Source of the DNA: Sapria himalayana
Lineage: Eukaryota; Streptophyta; Magnoliopsida; Malpighiales; Rafflesiaceae
DNA: 64,000 nucleotides
Direction of reading: 5' to 3'
Assembly (NCBI GenBank): GCA_029783825.1
Contig: JAREIK010001468.1
Location: 2,637,761 to 2,701,760, forward strand
Part shown: in pieces, positions 22,262-31,385 of the stretch
Layout of the letters: each line of letters begins with the position of its first letter
Numbering within the stretch: position 1 is the stretch's first letter
The notes under the pieces: model-generated
Databases searched by the model: none
Told to the model about the DNA's origin: nothing
Seen by the model: the letters and a program-made list of their open reading frames with translations, nothing else
Translations under genes and position numbers: made by a program

Positions 22262-22550
22262 CAAGTTCCAAACACATCAGAATTTGCAAATTGGATAAGC
22301 CGTACAAAACAAAAGAAAATCCATGTCATCGAAACTGCAAAAGGCCAGTTCCTTTAGAGCACTTTGTGTTTTATTCTGGAGAACTCTACGAGGTATGTGA
22401 GAATGCGAACTCTTTTATCCCACGGGCTAAAGGCTGCAAAAAATGCCTACAAGAAAAAGAATACAAACGTGGTCAGCCACTCTGTGAGATCAAATTCTGG
22501 GCCATTAAAGAAGGATACATTCCTCATCGGAATGTTCTGTAAAATTTGAG
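22262..22550 (+). pseudogene. captured SKI2-like RNA helicase fragment in Copia leader
   Basis: Between the primer site and gag, three successive frames give VPNTSEFANWISRTKQKKIH, then RPVPLEHFVFYSGELY, then GLKAAKNAYKKKNTNVVS. These match in order a continuous stretch of plant SKI2-type DExH RNA helicases (the cytosolic exosome cofactor), just after the 'SAT-VPN' helicase motif III region. Two small frameshifts separate the pieces and no intron is visible. The last ~60 bases match less clearly. This is not part of a normal Copia genome and is best explained as host transcript captured during reverse transcription. Assignment rests on memory of the family, so homology should be confirmed. Confidence 0.7.
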
Positions 22551-22577
22551 TGCAGCGAATTCCCAACATTATCAACA

Positions 22578-24174
22578 ATGGCTGCTAAAACTTCTATTTT
22601 TTCCTCTATTATATCTGAATCTCCTATGATTACTTCGGAGAAATTGATTGGCAGTGACAATTATCTTTCCTGGTCAGCTTCTGTTGAATTATGATTTATG
22701 GGTCAATGATATGAGGATCACCTGGTTACACAGGAGACAGCTATCCCTGAGATTAACCGCGTACAGTGGAGAAAGATAGATACCCAGTTGTGTAGTATAT
22801 TGTGCCAATCAGTTGATCCTAAGATTCTTCTTCATCTTCGAGCCTACAAAACTTGTTTTAAATTTTGGACTCAAGCTAAATAATTATACACGAATGATAT
22901 CCAGGATCTTTATAAGGTGACTTCTGCTATTGTCCATCTCAGCCAACAGGACTTGGATCTATCTACTTATATTGGCCAGATTGCTTCTCTTAAGGAAGAG
23001 TTCTTGACTGTGATGCCTCTTACTTCTGATGTTGGGGCTCAACTACACAGCTTGATAAGTTCTTCATGATCCTTACTCTTATTGGCCTCCGTCCGGATCT
23101 TGAGCATGTCCGCGATCAGATTCTTGGCAGTTCATTAGTTCCGTCCTTGGATGATGTGTTTGCTCGTCTCCTTCGTATCTCGTCCACTCAGACTTTTCCA
23201 TCTGATAGCACTTCAGATTCTTCTGTATTGGTTTCTCACACTGCCACTCAAGGAAGCCGCAGAGGTAACCGAGGTAGGGGCTAACGTCCTCATTGCACTT
23301 ATTGCAATAAACTTGGCCACACTCGTGATCGTTGCTATCAGTTACATGGACGGCCTCCTCGCACTGCTCATATGGTCCAGTCCTCTGATTCTCAGCTGCC
23401 TCAGCTTCCGAGCTCCTCCGCATCTCAGGCATATCATGCTTCTGTTGCCTATGTTGCCCAGCCTAGTAATACTTCTGCCTGCCTTACCCACACATCTTCT
23501 CTTAGACCCTGGATTCTAGATTCTGGAGCTTCTGATCACATATCTGGTAATAAAGATCTTTTCTCCTCTATTTCTACTACCTCTGCTTTACCTACTGTTA
23601 CCTTAGCTAATGGTTCTCAAACTGTGACTAAAGGTATTGGTTTGGCCATTCCTCTACCTTCTCTACCTCTCACTTCTATCCTTTAAACTCCTAAATGTCC
23701 TTTTAATCTTATTTCCATCAGCAAAATTACTCGTACACTTAATTGTTCTATTACCTTTTCTGATAAATTTGTGACCTTGCAGGACCAGAGTACGGGGAAG
23801 ACAATTGGCATAGGACGTGAGCTTCAAGGCCTCTATCACCTCACCTCGGATTCATCTCCTGCAGTTTGCATTTCCACTGATGCTCCTCTCCTCATTCACA
23901 GTCGTTTTGGCCACCCTAGTCTCTCCAAGTTCCAGAAGATGGTCCCTCATTTTTTCACTTTGTCGTCGTTTTCGTGTGAGTCATGTCAGCTTGGGAAACA
24001 TACTCGTGTCTCGTTCCCAAAGCGTTTGGATAATCGGGCAAAGTCTCCTTTTAAGCTTGTCCACACTGATGTTTGGGATCCCTGTTGGACTGCGTCTACT
24101 TTAGGATTTCAGTATTTTGTCACTTTTATTGATGACTATTCTCGATGTACTTGGTTATTTTTAATGAAAAATTG
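22578..24174 (+). pseudogene. Copia gag, protease and integrase N-part, broken
   Basis: Gag starts at ATG 22578 (MAAKTSIFSS) and includes LIGSDNYLSWSASVEL, then an in-frame TGA. Further stops lie near 22880, 23281, 23683 and 24172, and a frameshift near 23040. The zinc knuckle CTYCNKLGHTRDRC is at about 23293. The protease active site WILDSGASDH is near 23511. The integrase HHCC finger (HSRFGHPSLSKF ... CESCQLGKH) spans 23896-24003, and the first catalytic Asp lies in HTDVWDP (about 24063). The order is standard for Copia. The many stops mean no full Gag-Pol is made. Confidence 0.92.
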
Positions 24175-24244
24175 AGCTGAGTTATTTTTTATTTTTCAAA
24201 AATTTTATGCTGAAATCCAGACCCAATTTAATATTTCTATTCGT

Positions 24245-26506
24245 GTGTTACGCAGTGACAATGCAAGGGAATATTTTTCATCCCCCTTTACTTCATTTAT
24301 GTCTCATCATGGGATTCTTCATCAGTCATCTTGTGCTCATACTCCTCATCAAAATGGGGTAGCTGAGCGCAAGAATCGACATCTTGTTGAGACAGCTCAT
24401 ACTATCCTACTCTATAGTAATGTTCCTCTTCGTTTTTGGTGGGATGCTATTCTTATCGCTTGTTATTTGATTAATCGTATGCCCTCCTCTGTTTTACATG
24501 ATCAGATTCCTTATTCCCTTCTCTTCTCTGACCAACCACTTTATTTCCTTTATCCTCGTGTCTTTGGTTGTACTTGCTTTGTTCATATTCTCACTCCTGG
24601 ACAGAACAAGCTTTCAGCCAAAGCCATGAGGTGTCTCTTCTTGGGATATTCCAGACTTCAGAAGGGTTATCGTTGTTATTCTCTTGAGACTCATCGCTAC
24701 TTTATCTCCGCTAATGTTACTTTCTTTGAGGACTCACCATTCTTTTCCACCACTTCTAAGTCTCTTCCTGTTTCTGCAGTCTTGCATATTCTCATTATCT
24801 CTTCACATGATGTTGTGCCTCCTCGACCACTTCAGGTTTATCATCATCGCCCTCGTGTTGATGCTCCTCTGTCGTTTGCTGAGGCACATGCTAACTCACT
24901 TCCTATCCCTTCGGATTCTCCTACCCCAGCTTCACCCTCTCATGATGACTTACCCATTGCTACTCGGAAAGGTAATCACTCTACTCGTAATCCTCATCCT
25001 ATTTATAATTTTTTGAGTTATCATCGATTATCTTCATCATATTCTGCTTTTGTCTCTGCTATATCCTCTGTTTTTCTTCCAAAGAGCACCCATGAAGCTC
25101 TTTCCCATCCAGGCTGGCGACAGGCAATGGTGGAAATGACTGCTCTACACTCTAATGGCACTTGGGATCTTTTTGTTTTACCCTCTGGTAAATCTGCAGT
25201 TGGTTGTCGTTGGGTCTATGCAATTAAAGTTGGTCCTGATGGTCAGGTTGATCGCCTTAAGGCCCGCTTAATTGCTAAAGGCTATACTCAGATTTATGGT
25301 TCTGATTATGCTGACACATTCTCCCATGTTGCCAAGATTGCTTCTGTTCGTCTGCTTCTCTCCATGACTGCTATGTATTCTTGGCCTCTTTATCAGTTGG
25401 ATATTAAAAATGTCTTCCTTCATGGTGATCTTGCCGAGGAAGTTTATATGGAGCAACCTCTTGGTTTTGTTGCTCAGGGGAAGTCTGGTTTAGTGTGCAA
25501 GTTACGTCGTTCTCTATATGGCTTGAAACAATCTCCTCGAGCATGGTTTAGTCATTTTAGTTCTGTTGTTCAAGAGTTTGGCATGCTTCGCAGTACAGGA
25601 AACCATTCAATTTTCTATCATCATAACTCCTTGGGGCAGTGTATTTATCTAGTTGTTTATGTGGATGACATTGTCATTACCGGCAGTGATCAGGATGGTA
25701 TTCAGAAACTAAAACAACATCTTTTTACCCACTTTCAGACCAAAGATTTGGGAAAACTCAAATATTTCTTGGGAATTAAGATAGCTCGATCCAATTCCGG
25801 TGTGGTCCTTTCCCAAAGGAAGTATGCTTTAGACATCCTGGAAGACACCGATATGTTAGATTGTAAACTGATAGACACACCTATGGATCCAAATGTCAAA
25901 CTTGTACCAGGACAAGGGGAGCCTTTAACAGACCCAGGGAGATATCGACGACTCATAGGTAAATTGAACTATCTCACCATTACTCGTCCAGATATTTCTT
26001 TTCCTGTGAGTGCTATTAGTCAATTCCTACAATCACCATGTGATAGCCATTGGGATGCCATAATCTGTATTCTTCGATATATTAAAAGTACACCAGGCCA
26101 AGGTGTGTTGTACGAGAACAGAGGTCATACTCAGGTTGTTGGTTACACAGATGCAGATTGGGCCGACTCACCCACAGATAGACGTTGCACTTCAGGGTAT
26201 TGTGTTTTTATTGGAGGTAATCTAATATTTTGGAAGAGTAAGAAACAAGATGTAGTAGCAAGATCTAGTGCTGAAGCCGAGTATCGAGCTATGGCTTTGG
26301 CAACATGTGAACTTATATGGTTGAAACATCTTCTTCGAGAATTGAAATTTGGAAAGAATGAAGAGATGAAACTCATCTGTAATAACCAGGCCGCATTACA
26401 TATTACATCCAATCCAGTCTTTCATGAAAAGACTAAATATATTGAAGTTGATTGTCACTTCATTAGAGAGAATCAAATCAGGATGTATTGCTACAAGTTT
26501 TGTTAA
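24245..26506 (+). CDS. Copia integrase C-part, reverse transcriptase and RNase H
   Basis: A long open frame of 753 codons. It starts inside the integrase core (LRSDNAREYF, second catalytic Asp; the Glu lies in NGVAERKNRH). A linker follows, then the Copia RT (WRQAMVEMTALHSNGTWDL; RLKARLIAKGYTQ; YQLDIKNVFLHGDL) with catalytic YVDDIVITGSD at about 25660. The RNase H ends it (YTDADWADSPTDRR; ARSSAEAEYRAMA). It loses frame near 26470. The usual tail LADIFTKSL is in another frame at 26520-26610. The first ATG is not a real start, because upstream sequence is the same polyprotein after a stop. It is the only long frame in the element. Confidence 0.92.
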   Translation: MLRSDNAREYFSSPFTSFMSHHGILHQSSCAHTPHQNGVAERKNRHLVETAHTILLYSNVPLRFWWDAILIACYLINRMPSSVLHDQIPYSLLFSDQPLYFLYPRVFGCTCFVHILTPGQNKLSAKAMRCLFLGYSRLQKGYRCYSLETHRYFISANVTFFEDSPFFSTTSKSLPVSAVLHILIISSHDVVPPRPLQVYHHRPRVDAPLSFAEAHANSLPIPSDSPTPASPSHDDLPIATRKGNHSTRNPHPIYNFLSYHRLSSSYSAFVSAISSVFLPKSTHEALSHPGWRQAMVEMTALHSNGTWDLFVLPSGKSAVGCRWVYAIKVGPDGQVDRLKARLIAKGYTQIYGSDYADTFSHVAKIASVRLLLSMTAMYSWPLYQLDIKNVFLHGDLAEEVYMEQPLGFVAQGKSGLVCKLRRSLYGLKQSPRAWFSHFSSVVQEFGMLRSTGNHSIFYHHNSLGQCIYLVVYVDDIVITGSDQDGIQKLKQHLFTHFQTKDLGKLKYFLGIKIARSNSGVVLSQRKYALDILEDTDMLDCKLIDTPMDPNVKLVPGQGEPLTDPGRYRRLIGKLNYLTITRPDISFPVSAISQFLQSPCDSHWDAIICILRYIKSTPGQGVLYENRGHTQVVGYTDADWADSPTDRRCTSGYCVFIGGNLIFWKSKKQDVVARSSAEAEYRAMALATCELIWLKHLLRELKFGKNEEMKLICNNQAALHITSNPVFHEKTKYIEVDCHFIRENQIRMYCYKFC

Positions 26507-26612
26507 TTCAGATGATCAACTAGCAGATATCTTCACTAAATCTCTCAATCGTCCTATGATTAAATACATTTATTACAAGCTTGGTGCATATGACGTATAT
26601 GCTCCAGCTTGA
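26424..26612 (+). pseudogene. Copia polyprotein C-terminus in shifted frame
   Basis: The frame contains SFVNSDDQLADIFTKSLNRP and ends YDVYAPA before TGA at 26610-26612. It overlaps the end of the main frame, so one small indel near 26470 separates them. This is the standard Copia end, directly followed by the polypurine tract. Confidence 0.85.
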
Positions 26613-26619
26613 GGGGGAT
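26610..26619 (+). promoter_or_regulatory. Copia polypurine tract
   Basis: TGAGGGGGAT directly precedes the 3' LTR and is the expected plus-strand primer site. It overlaps the stop codon of the polyprotein. Confidence 0.85.
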
Positions 26620-26719
26620 TGTGGAATATAAAAGGAAAAAGGCTACAAGCGGGAAACTTAACGCGAAAGAAAATAAACAAAGGTTCTCTCTCTCTCTCTC
26701 CCTCTCTCCTTCGTTTACA
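26620..26719 (+). repeat. 3' LTR of Copia (100 bp)
   Basis: Begins TGTGGAATATAAAAGG and ends TCGTTTACA, with a longer CT microsatellite than the 5' copy. It is followed by GTACT, the target duplication. Confidence 0.93.
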
Positions 26720-26749
26720 GTACTAAAATATATTCACTCACAGACAACA

Positions 26750-27692
26750 AAAATTTGGTAGTATCTGTTTGTCTGTAAATCTTAAGAAGAAAAAATTCTA
26801 ATCGAATGTGATACACCATTAAAATTATACGTATCTGATATTGGAGTCATGTGTTGAATACAAACATGTAATATTCAACTATATCAATGGTAAGAATGAC
26901 GAACTTATTATTGACGATACTAACTGGACTTCAGTAATTTTATTTATGAAATTCCTGAAATTTTTTTACGACACAAAGAATATGTATTCGTCGATTTATA
27001 CTCCCACGACTTACATTACACTAAGGTGCATATACAACATTAGTAACATATTTAGAAAGTATCGAGCTAACCCGACACTTAGTCATATAGTTGCAGAAAT
27101 GAAAACCAAATACTTAAAGTACTAGTCTATCATTTCATCTCTTTATTGTCTCGCTACATGCATGGACCCTAGTATTTTCTTGTGACTTATATTTTCTCAT
27201 GCATGAACCTGAAAGACCCACCTGAATGATTCATTAACGAGAAGTTGACTGACATGTTCACATACTATGATACTAGGTATGATGGTATAAATAATAAAAA
27301 TATGATTATGGACATAAATACCTTTTTCAGAAATGATAATTTTTTCATTCAGTTAACGAGGAGGAAACGAATGGGTGAATCAGTTAAATAAGAGCGAGCT
27401 TTCTCGGTACTTAGATACTGATTACTACTCAATCAAATCATATTTTGATATTAAGAATCTTGATATATTACAGTGATAGAAAACATATGAGTATATCTTT
27501 TCCATGCTATCTAGGATGACACGGAATCTATTGACTCCTCCAATATCGAGCAAATCATCGGAATCTACTTTTTCTGTTACAGTGAACGTAATTTCGATTA
27601 GGAGATCGAATTTACGTCTAGATATTGTTGAGATCTTGGCCTATTTGAAAGATTGGAAGGATTCGAGATTTAATATCCTAGGATCATGCTAG
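26750..27692 (+). pseudogene. hAT transposase C-terminal half with hATC domain
   Basis: After the Copia insertion the hAT frame resumes in pieces. 26841-27125 gives YKHVIFNYINGKNDELIIDD, matching the copy near 54610. Then come a YYDTRYDG-like stretch (about 27260) and at 27504-27692 LSRMTRNLLTPPISSKSSES followed by ILAYLKDWKDS. The last corresponds to the hATC dimerisation domain (in the family, '...MARDLL..P.S.VASES.FS'). Stops and shifts break the frame. Confidence 0.8.
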
Positions 27693-27799
27693 AGCTGGGA
27701 TAGTAACTGCATTCATTATGAAAGCAGAGGAAGTTGATTGATAATTATGATGATTCATATGATAATGATTTTGATATTGCAGTTGATAATACTCATGAT

Positions 27800-28554
27800 A
27801 TGTCAATTGATGTGGTTACCGATTGACACTGCCTGTTGCTAGATGCCAAGTGGCCAATGCCACACCACACCACATGCTATTTGTTATTGCTACTTAATTT
27901 TGATTTTTGATACCTCACGGCTCACGATCACGGACACAGTTGATGATTTATGTTATTTATTCTTGATTCTACTTTTTGATTTCAATATTTTATTTTGTAT
28001 TGATTATACGCTTTTTATCTACATTACATTGTATTTATTTTAGTTTGGTATCTATTGGCCGATTGGATATTTGATTTACTTTTTTTTATGACTTTATAAT
28101 TTTTTTTAAAGAAATTTTTTGTTTAATTTAATTATGTTTACATTTTTCATTTAAAACTATAATTGTATTCTAATTAATTATAATATAAATTTATTAAAAA
28201 TTAATAAAAAAAATTTAAACTTTATTAATATTTTATATTCAATAATTTTCAAATTACAAATTTAAATTTTTAAATATTATCTATATATAATATAATATAT
28301 ATTTTATATATAGTTTAATACAAAACTCTAAATTTTTAAAAATAAAAAATTTTATTTTTTTTAACCAGGCCTATACGGACCTGACCAGGCATGGTACATT
28401 AACCACCAAGCCGGGCCTAGCTTAAATATACCGTGCTGGGCCATGACACAACACGGTACAATAACCGTGTCGTGCCTGGCCCGACACGAAAGCACGATCG
28501 TACTCACAAAAAATGAGTCAGGCCAGCCCGATACATCTGGTTTGACACCATCTA
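27800..28554 (+). other. 3' untranslated and terminal DNA of the hAT element
   Basis: An AT-rich stretch follows the transposase, then the GC-rich terminal block 28360-28554 with GCCAGGCATGG-type words and the terminus TTTGACACCATCTA. Small frames here are not genes. Confidence 0.6.
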
Positions 28555-28562
28555 AAATAACA

Positions 28563-30057
28563 TTCCTCACAGGGGAAGGCAAGGCACGCCATGAACCAAC
28601 ATGTTCCACCTATCTGGAACACGTATTTTTTAAAAGAAAAATACTTCAAAAAAAACTTTTAAGTAATATTTTTTAATGAAATCTCTTTTTACTAATATAA
28701 ATAATAAATAACTCAATTATAATTTCAAAAAGCTTGAAACACAAGACAACACACATGCAATGCATTTTCAAAATGAGTTGTTTCTTTAAGGAAGAAATGC
28801 AAAGAGAATGATCAATGCATTCCTAATGATATAAAGATCTCTAGGGCTACCAGCATTGATAGCAATGGAGACTACAATCTAGAACATTCATAGTGACACT
28901 TGCAAGTCATTGTTACATTAAAGTATCCTAATTTATGGATGTAATGCTAAATACATTAGAATCAAAAAAAAACATGATATAACTCATTTTAAATACATAC
29001 ATGACATTTGAAGCATTCATCTTAACCATGAACACTAATGTTCCCAATAGCGATCATACAAGTGCACTAGGTTTACACTTAGCACAAAATTTAGAAATGA
29101 TTAATATCTTGACAACATTAATTCTTAAAATCAAAGAAGTTATATCTGATGAGTCTCAAATTCAAGACTAATCGGCCTTAAATAAAAATATTAACTATCA
29201 CACTAACATATGATCTCCAATATATGTATGCAACATACAAACTTTCTAATAAATCATTTATCTCAATATTATTTTCACTCATATTTTAATTTTAAAATTC
29301 TTATGAAATCAAATATATTATTATTTATGTAATCACACATTGAATATGATAAAAATAACTCATATATAATAATAATTACACAAGATACATAATTATTAGC
29401 TTGTATTTTTTATGATGAAATTGACAAGCATGTTGCCCATGTAGGAACTATAGTAAATTTTTCATTTCTACAATTGATAAGCATGGAGACACACCAACCA
29501 CATACAAATGTACAATCACACTTTTAGAATTGTTCAAGTTTAACCTACAGATGTACCAAGGAATATGTAAGCAAGCACATGAGTAAAAAGGGATGGAGAA
29601 TGAACAAACAAGTCATATTGTTGATCAAATAGTATGAACAAACAACTCACTTTTCTCCTTCAACTTAGTGTGTGATTGGACATGAAATGGGTGTATGATC
29701 CAATCACTTACAAACTATGGAGAAGGTTTTAGTCCAAGAACAACTAATTTTTCACTTTCAATTTTAGAAATATTCTTTGTTTTCTGAAAAATGTGACAAC
29801 ACGAACTGCTTCCCTTGTTGACAATAATGAACAGACTTAATTTAGCCAGGACTAATAGCTGGAAACAATACTGGAAATGTAGCTTTTTGCACAAATAGGA
29901 ATCTTAAAGAAATTGACAGAGCAACTAGCAGAACTGTATTCAAGGTAAGCGTAAATAAAATTGATATCTAACTATATGCAACCTACTAGATGGATGCTAT
30001 CAATAATTAGATAAATTTGAGATAAGGAGAAGAAATTAAAATTACGATCCAGGTCAC
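28563..30057. other. AT-rich 5' end of the BTF3 long intron
   Basis: No gene recognised. One fragment (about 29255-29340) resembles the tandem unit at 9.39-10.25 kb. The rest appears to be unique intron DNA next to exon 1. Confidence 0.4.
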
Positions 30058-30125
30058 CTTCTCATGCTACCCTTTCCACCAGTGCGAACAGAATCTGCCA
30101 TTTTCATAAGCTTCTCCCTATTCAT
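30058..30125 (-). CDS. BTF3: BTF3 / NAC-beta, coding exon 1
   Basis: Read on minus the exon begins ATG at 30125 and gives MNREKLMKMADSVRTGGKGS, then MR and two bases (AG) of a split arginine codon. The donor GTGACC follows at 30057. Plant BTF3 proteins start with this block, immediately followed by RRKKKAVH, which is how exon 2 opens at 14004. The ATG directly follows an acceptor (TTTCTGTGCAG), so the start codon lies at the first base of this exon. It is the missing N-terminus of the gene whose other exons lie 16 kb away. Confidence 0.93.
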
Positions 30126-30785
30126 CTGCACAGAAACGGACATTTTTTGCTTTTAAAATAAGCAATTTTTGCTTTAAAAAGGAGCAATTTTTGCTTCCCA
30201 TTAGTCGTAAAAAGGTTTAAAAAAACAAAAAAAAAAACTTCGTGATATCAAAAAAAAAAATTAGACCCTATGTTGAGTATCTTCAATCTAAATCTCCCAA
30301 ATAATATGCCACAAAAGAGGAGCATGAGCTGCCAGTTTGCAACTTTATTCTGCCAAATCACACTTGCAATGAGTTGCCAATTGACAACACCCCCAAAAAT
30401 CCTACCGTACCATGTGGGTATATCCGCGTTCCAGGTTTCATTTCATGACAAAGTCCCAATTTCAGATTTCAAATTTCTTCGTAAAGTACGATACGACTCC
30501 ATAACACACTCAAGCCACCAAGACAATCTAGCAGGAACATCAAATGAACCAAAGAACACATTCCACAGAAAAAGTAAATAGTGTATTATTTAAAAACGAC
30601 TATATAAACTCACGAACACAAAATTGCTTGTGTTCAGCTTTATCGTTAAGCAAAAACGAACTACAAGTTATTTTATCTCATTTCATTATACTATCAGATC
30701 TTTTAGATTAGACAATACCATAATACGGAAGGTCCCATGGAAATGGGTATTTTGCAACAGGATCAGTGACGAAGAATGGAATTAC
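30126..30785 (-). other. BTF3: intron in the BTF3 5' untranslated region
   Basis: The donor CCAAAG|GTAATTCC is at 30785 and the acceptor TGTGCAG at 30126-30128. The intron is 660 bp with T-rich tracts. The plus-strand frame at 30270-30581 lies inside it and has no family support. Leader introns are common in plant housekeeping genes. Confidence 0.75.
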
Positions 30786-31000
30786 CTTTGGTTTGGGCAG
30801 ATAGGTTTTGCACCAGGATCGGATGGAAGAACCTCGCGAACGCTTCCAGCTACACCCTGTAGCAGACAAAAGCCAATTGAGAACGAGCAGAACGGGAGGA
30901 AACGACCCTGAGGGTATGAACAGCACCACTAGATCCGCTGTTATTACTAGTTCAATTTCTCGAGTCTCAACTCTCAACTCTTGTCTTGGCTTGGTTTCCC
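30786..31000 (-). other. BTF3: BTF3 5' untranslated exon and promoter-proximal region
   Basis: GC is higher than in surrounding DNA (about 30786-31015), as expected for a leader exon. It ends on the donor at 30785. The transcription start cannot be placed; the upper limit is approximate. No clear TATA box was picked out because the upstream DNA is full of AT-rich words. Confidence 0.55.
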
Positions 31001-31385
31001 ACTGACCGGGAACTGTCGGGTGTGATGCACAAACACCTTAATTTGAAAATGACATATTTTTTTTACTCAAATTGAATAAATATTTATTTATAATAATCAT
31101 AATAATTATAAATCATATAAATTCTATATAAATAATTTTATTGATATATATTCTAATAATTATAAAAAAATAAATTAAAAATCTATTATGAATAAGATTG
31201 ATATTACTTAATATATAATATCAAATACTAAAATGATACAAAAGCAAAGCAAAATATATTACTTAATATTAATTATTTGTTTTTAATTTTTTTTTACTCA
31301 AATTAACAATAATAACATTTTTTTTTCTGAAAATCAAATTTAGTTAAAAAAAAATAATTAAAAAACATGGTAAAAAAATAAATAA

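Larger units (their letters stand above)
21914..26719 (+). mobile_element. Copia LTR retrotransposon with very short LTRs
   Basis: The 4806-bp element has LTRs at 21914-22006 and 26620-26719, both TG...CA, and a perfect 5-bp duplication GTACT (21909-21913 and 26720-26724). The primer binding site TGGTATCAGAGCCA (initiator Met tRNA type) follows the 5' LTR directly, and a polypurine tract GAGGGGGAT precedes the 3' LTR. The domain order gag, protease, integrase, RT, RNase H defines Copia. Gag and the protease-integrase part carry several stops and a frameshift, so it is not autonomous. The LTRs differ at about eight positions plus a CT-repeat length change, so the insertion is not recent. Confidence 0.95.
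20915..28554 (+). mobile_element. hAT transposon split by a Copia insertion
   Basis: The left end is TAGAGGTGTCAACCGGGC and the right end TTTGACACCATCTA. The flanks GAATGACA (20907-20914) and AAATAACA (28555-28562) match at 6 of 8 positions, a plausible aged duplication. GC-rich blocks occur at 20915-21080 and 28360-28554. Without the Copia (21914-26719) and its duplication the element is about 2.8 kb. Transposase pieces lie on both sides of the insertion in the right order: 21173-21472, 21540-21860, 26750-27120, 27504-27692. Confidence 0.87.
14005..30057 (-). other. BTF3: ~16-kb first coding intron of BTF3
   Basis: The donor is AG|GTGACC (exon 1 ends at 30058) and the acceptor GGTGCAG|G (exon 2 starts at 14004). 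The arginine codon is split 2+1, and joining gives GKGSMRRKKKAVH, the expected family sequence. The intron contains a 124-bp minisatellite, hAT relics, a hAT-derived element with unusual cargo and a hAT element split by a Copia retrotransposon. No other host gene was found inside it. Confidence 0.88.

Noticed and set aside
30270..30581. 103-codon plus frame
   Set aside because: It lies within the BTF3 leader intron on the opposite strand, lacks a recognised domain, and is probably chance.
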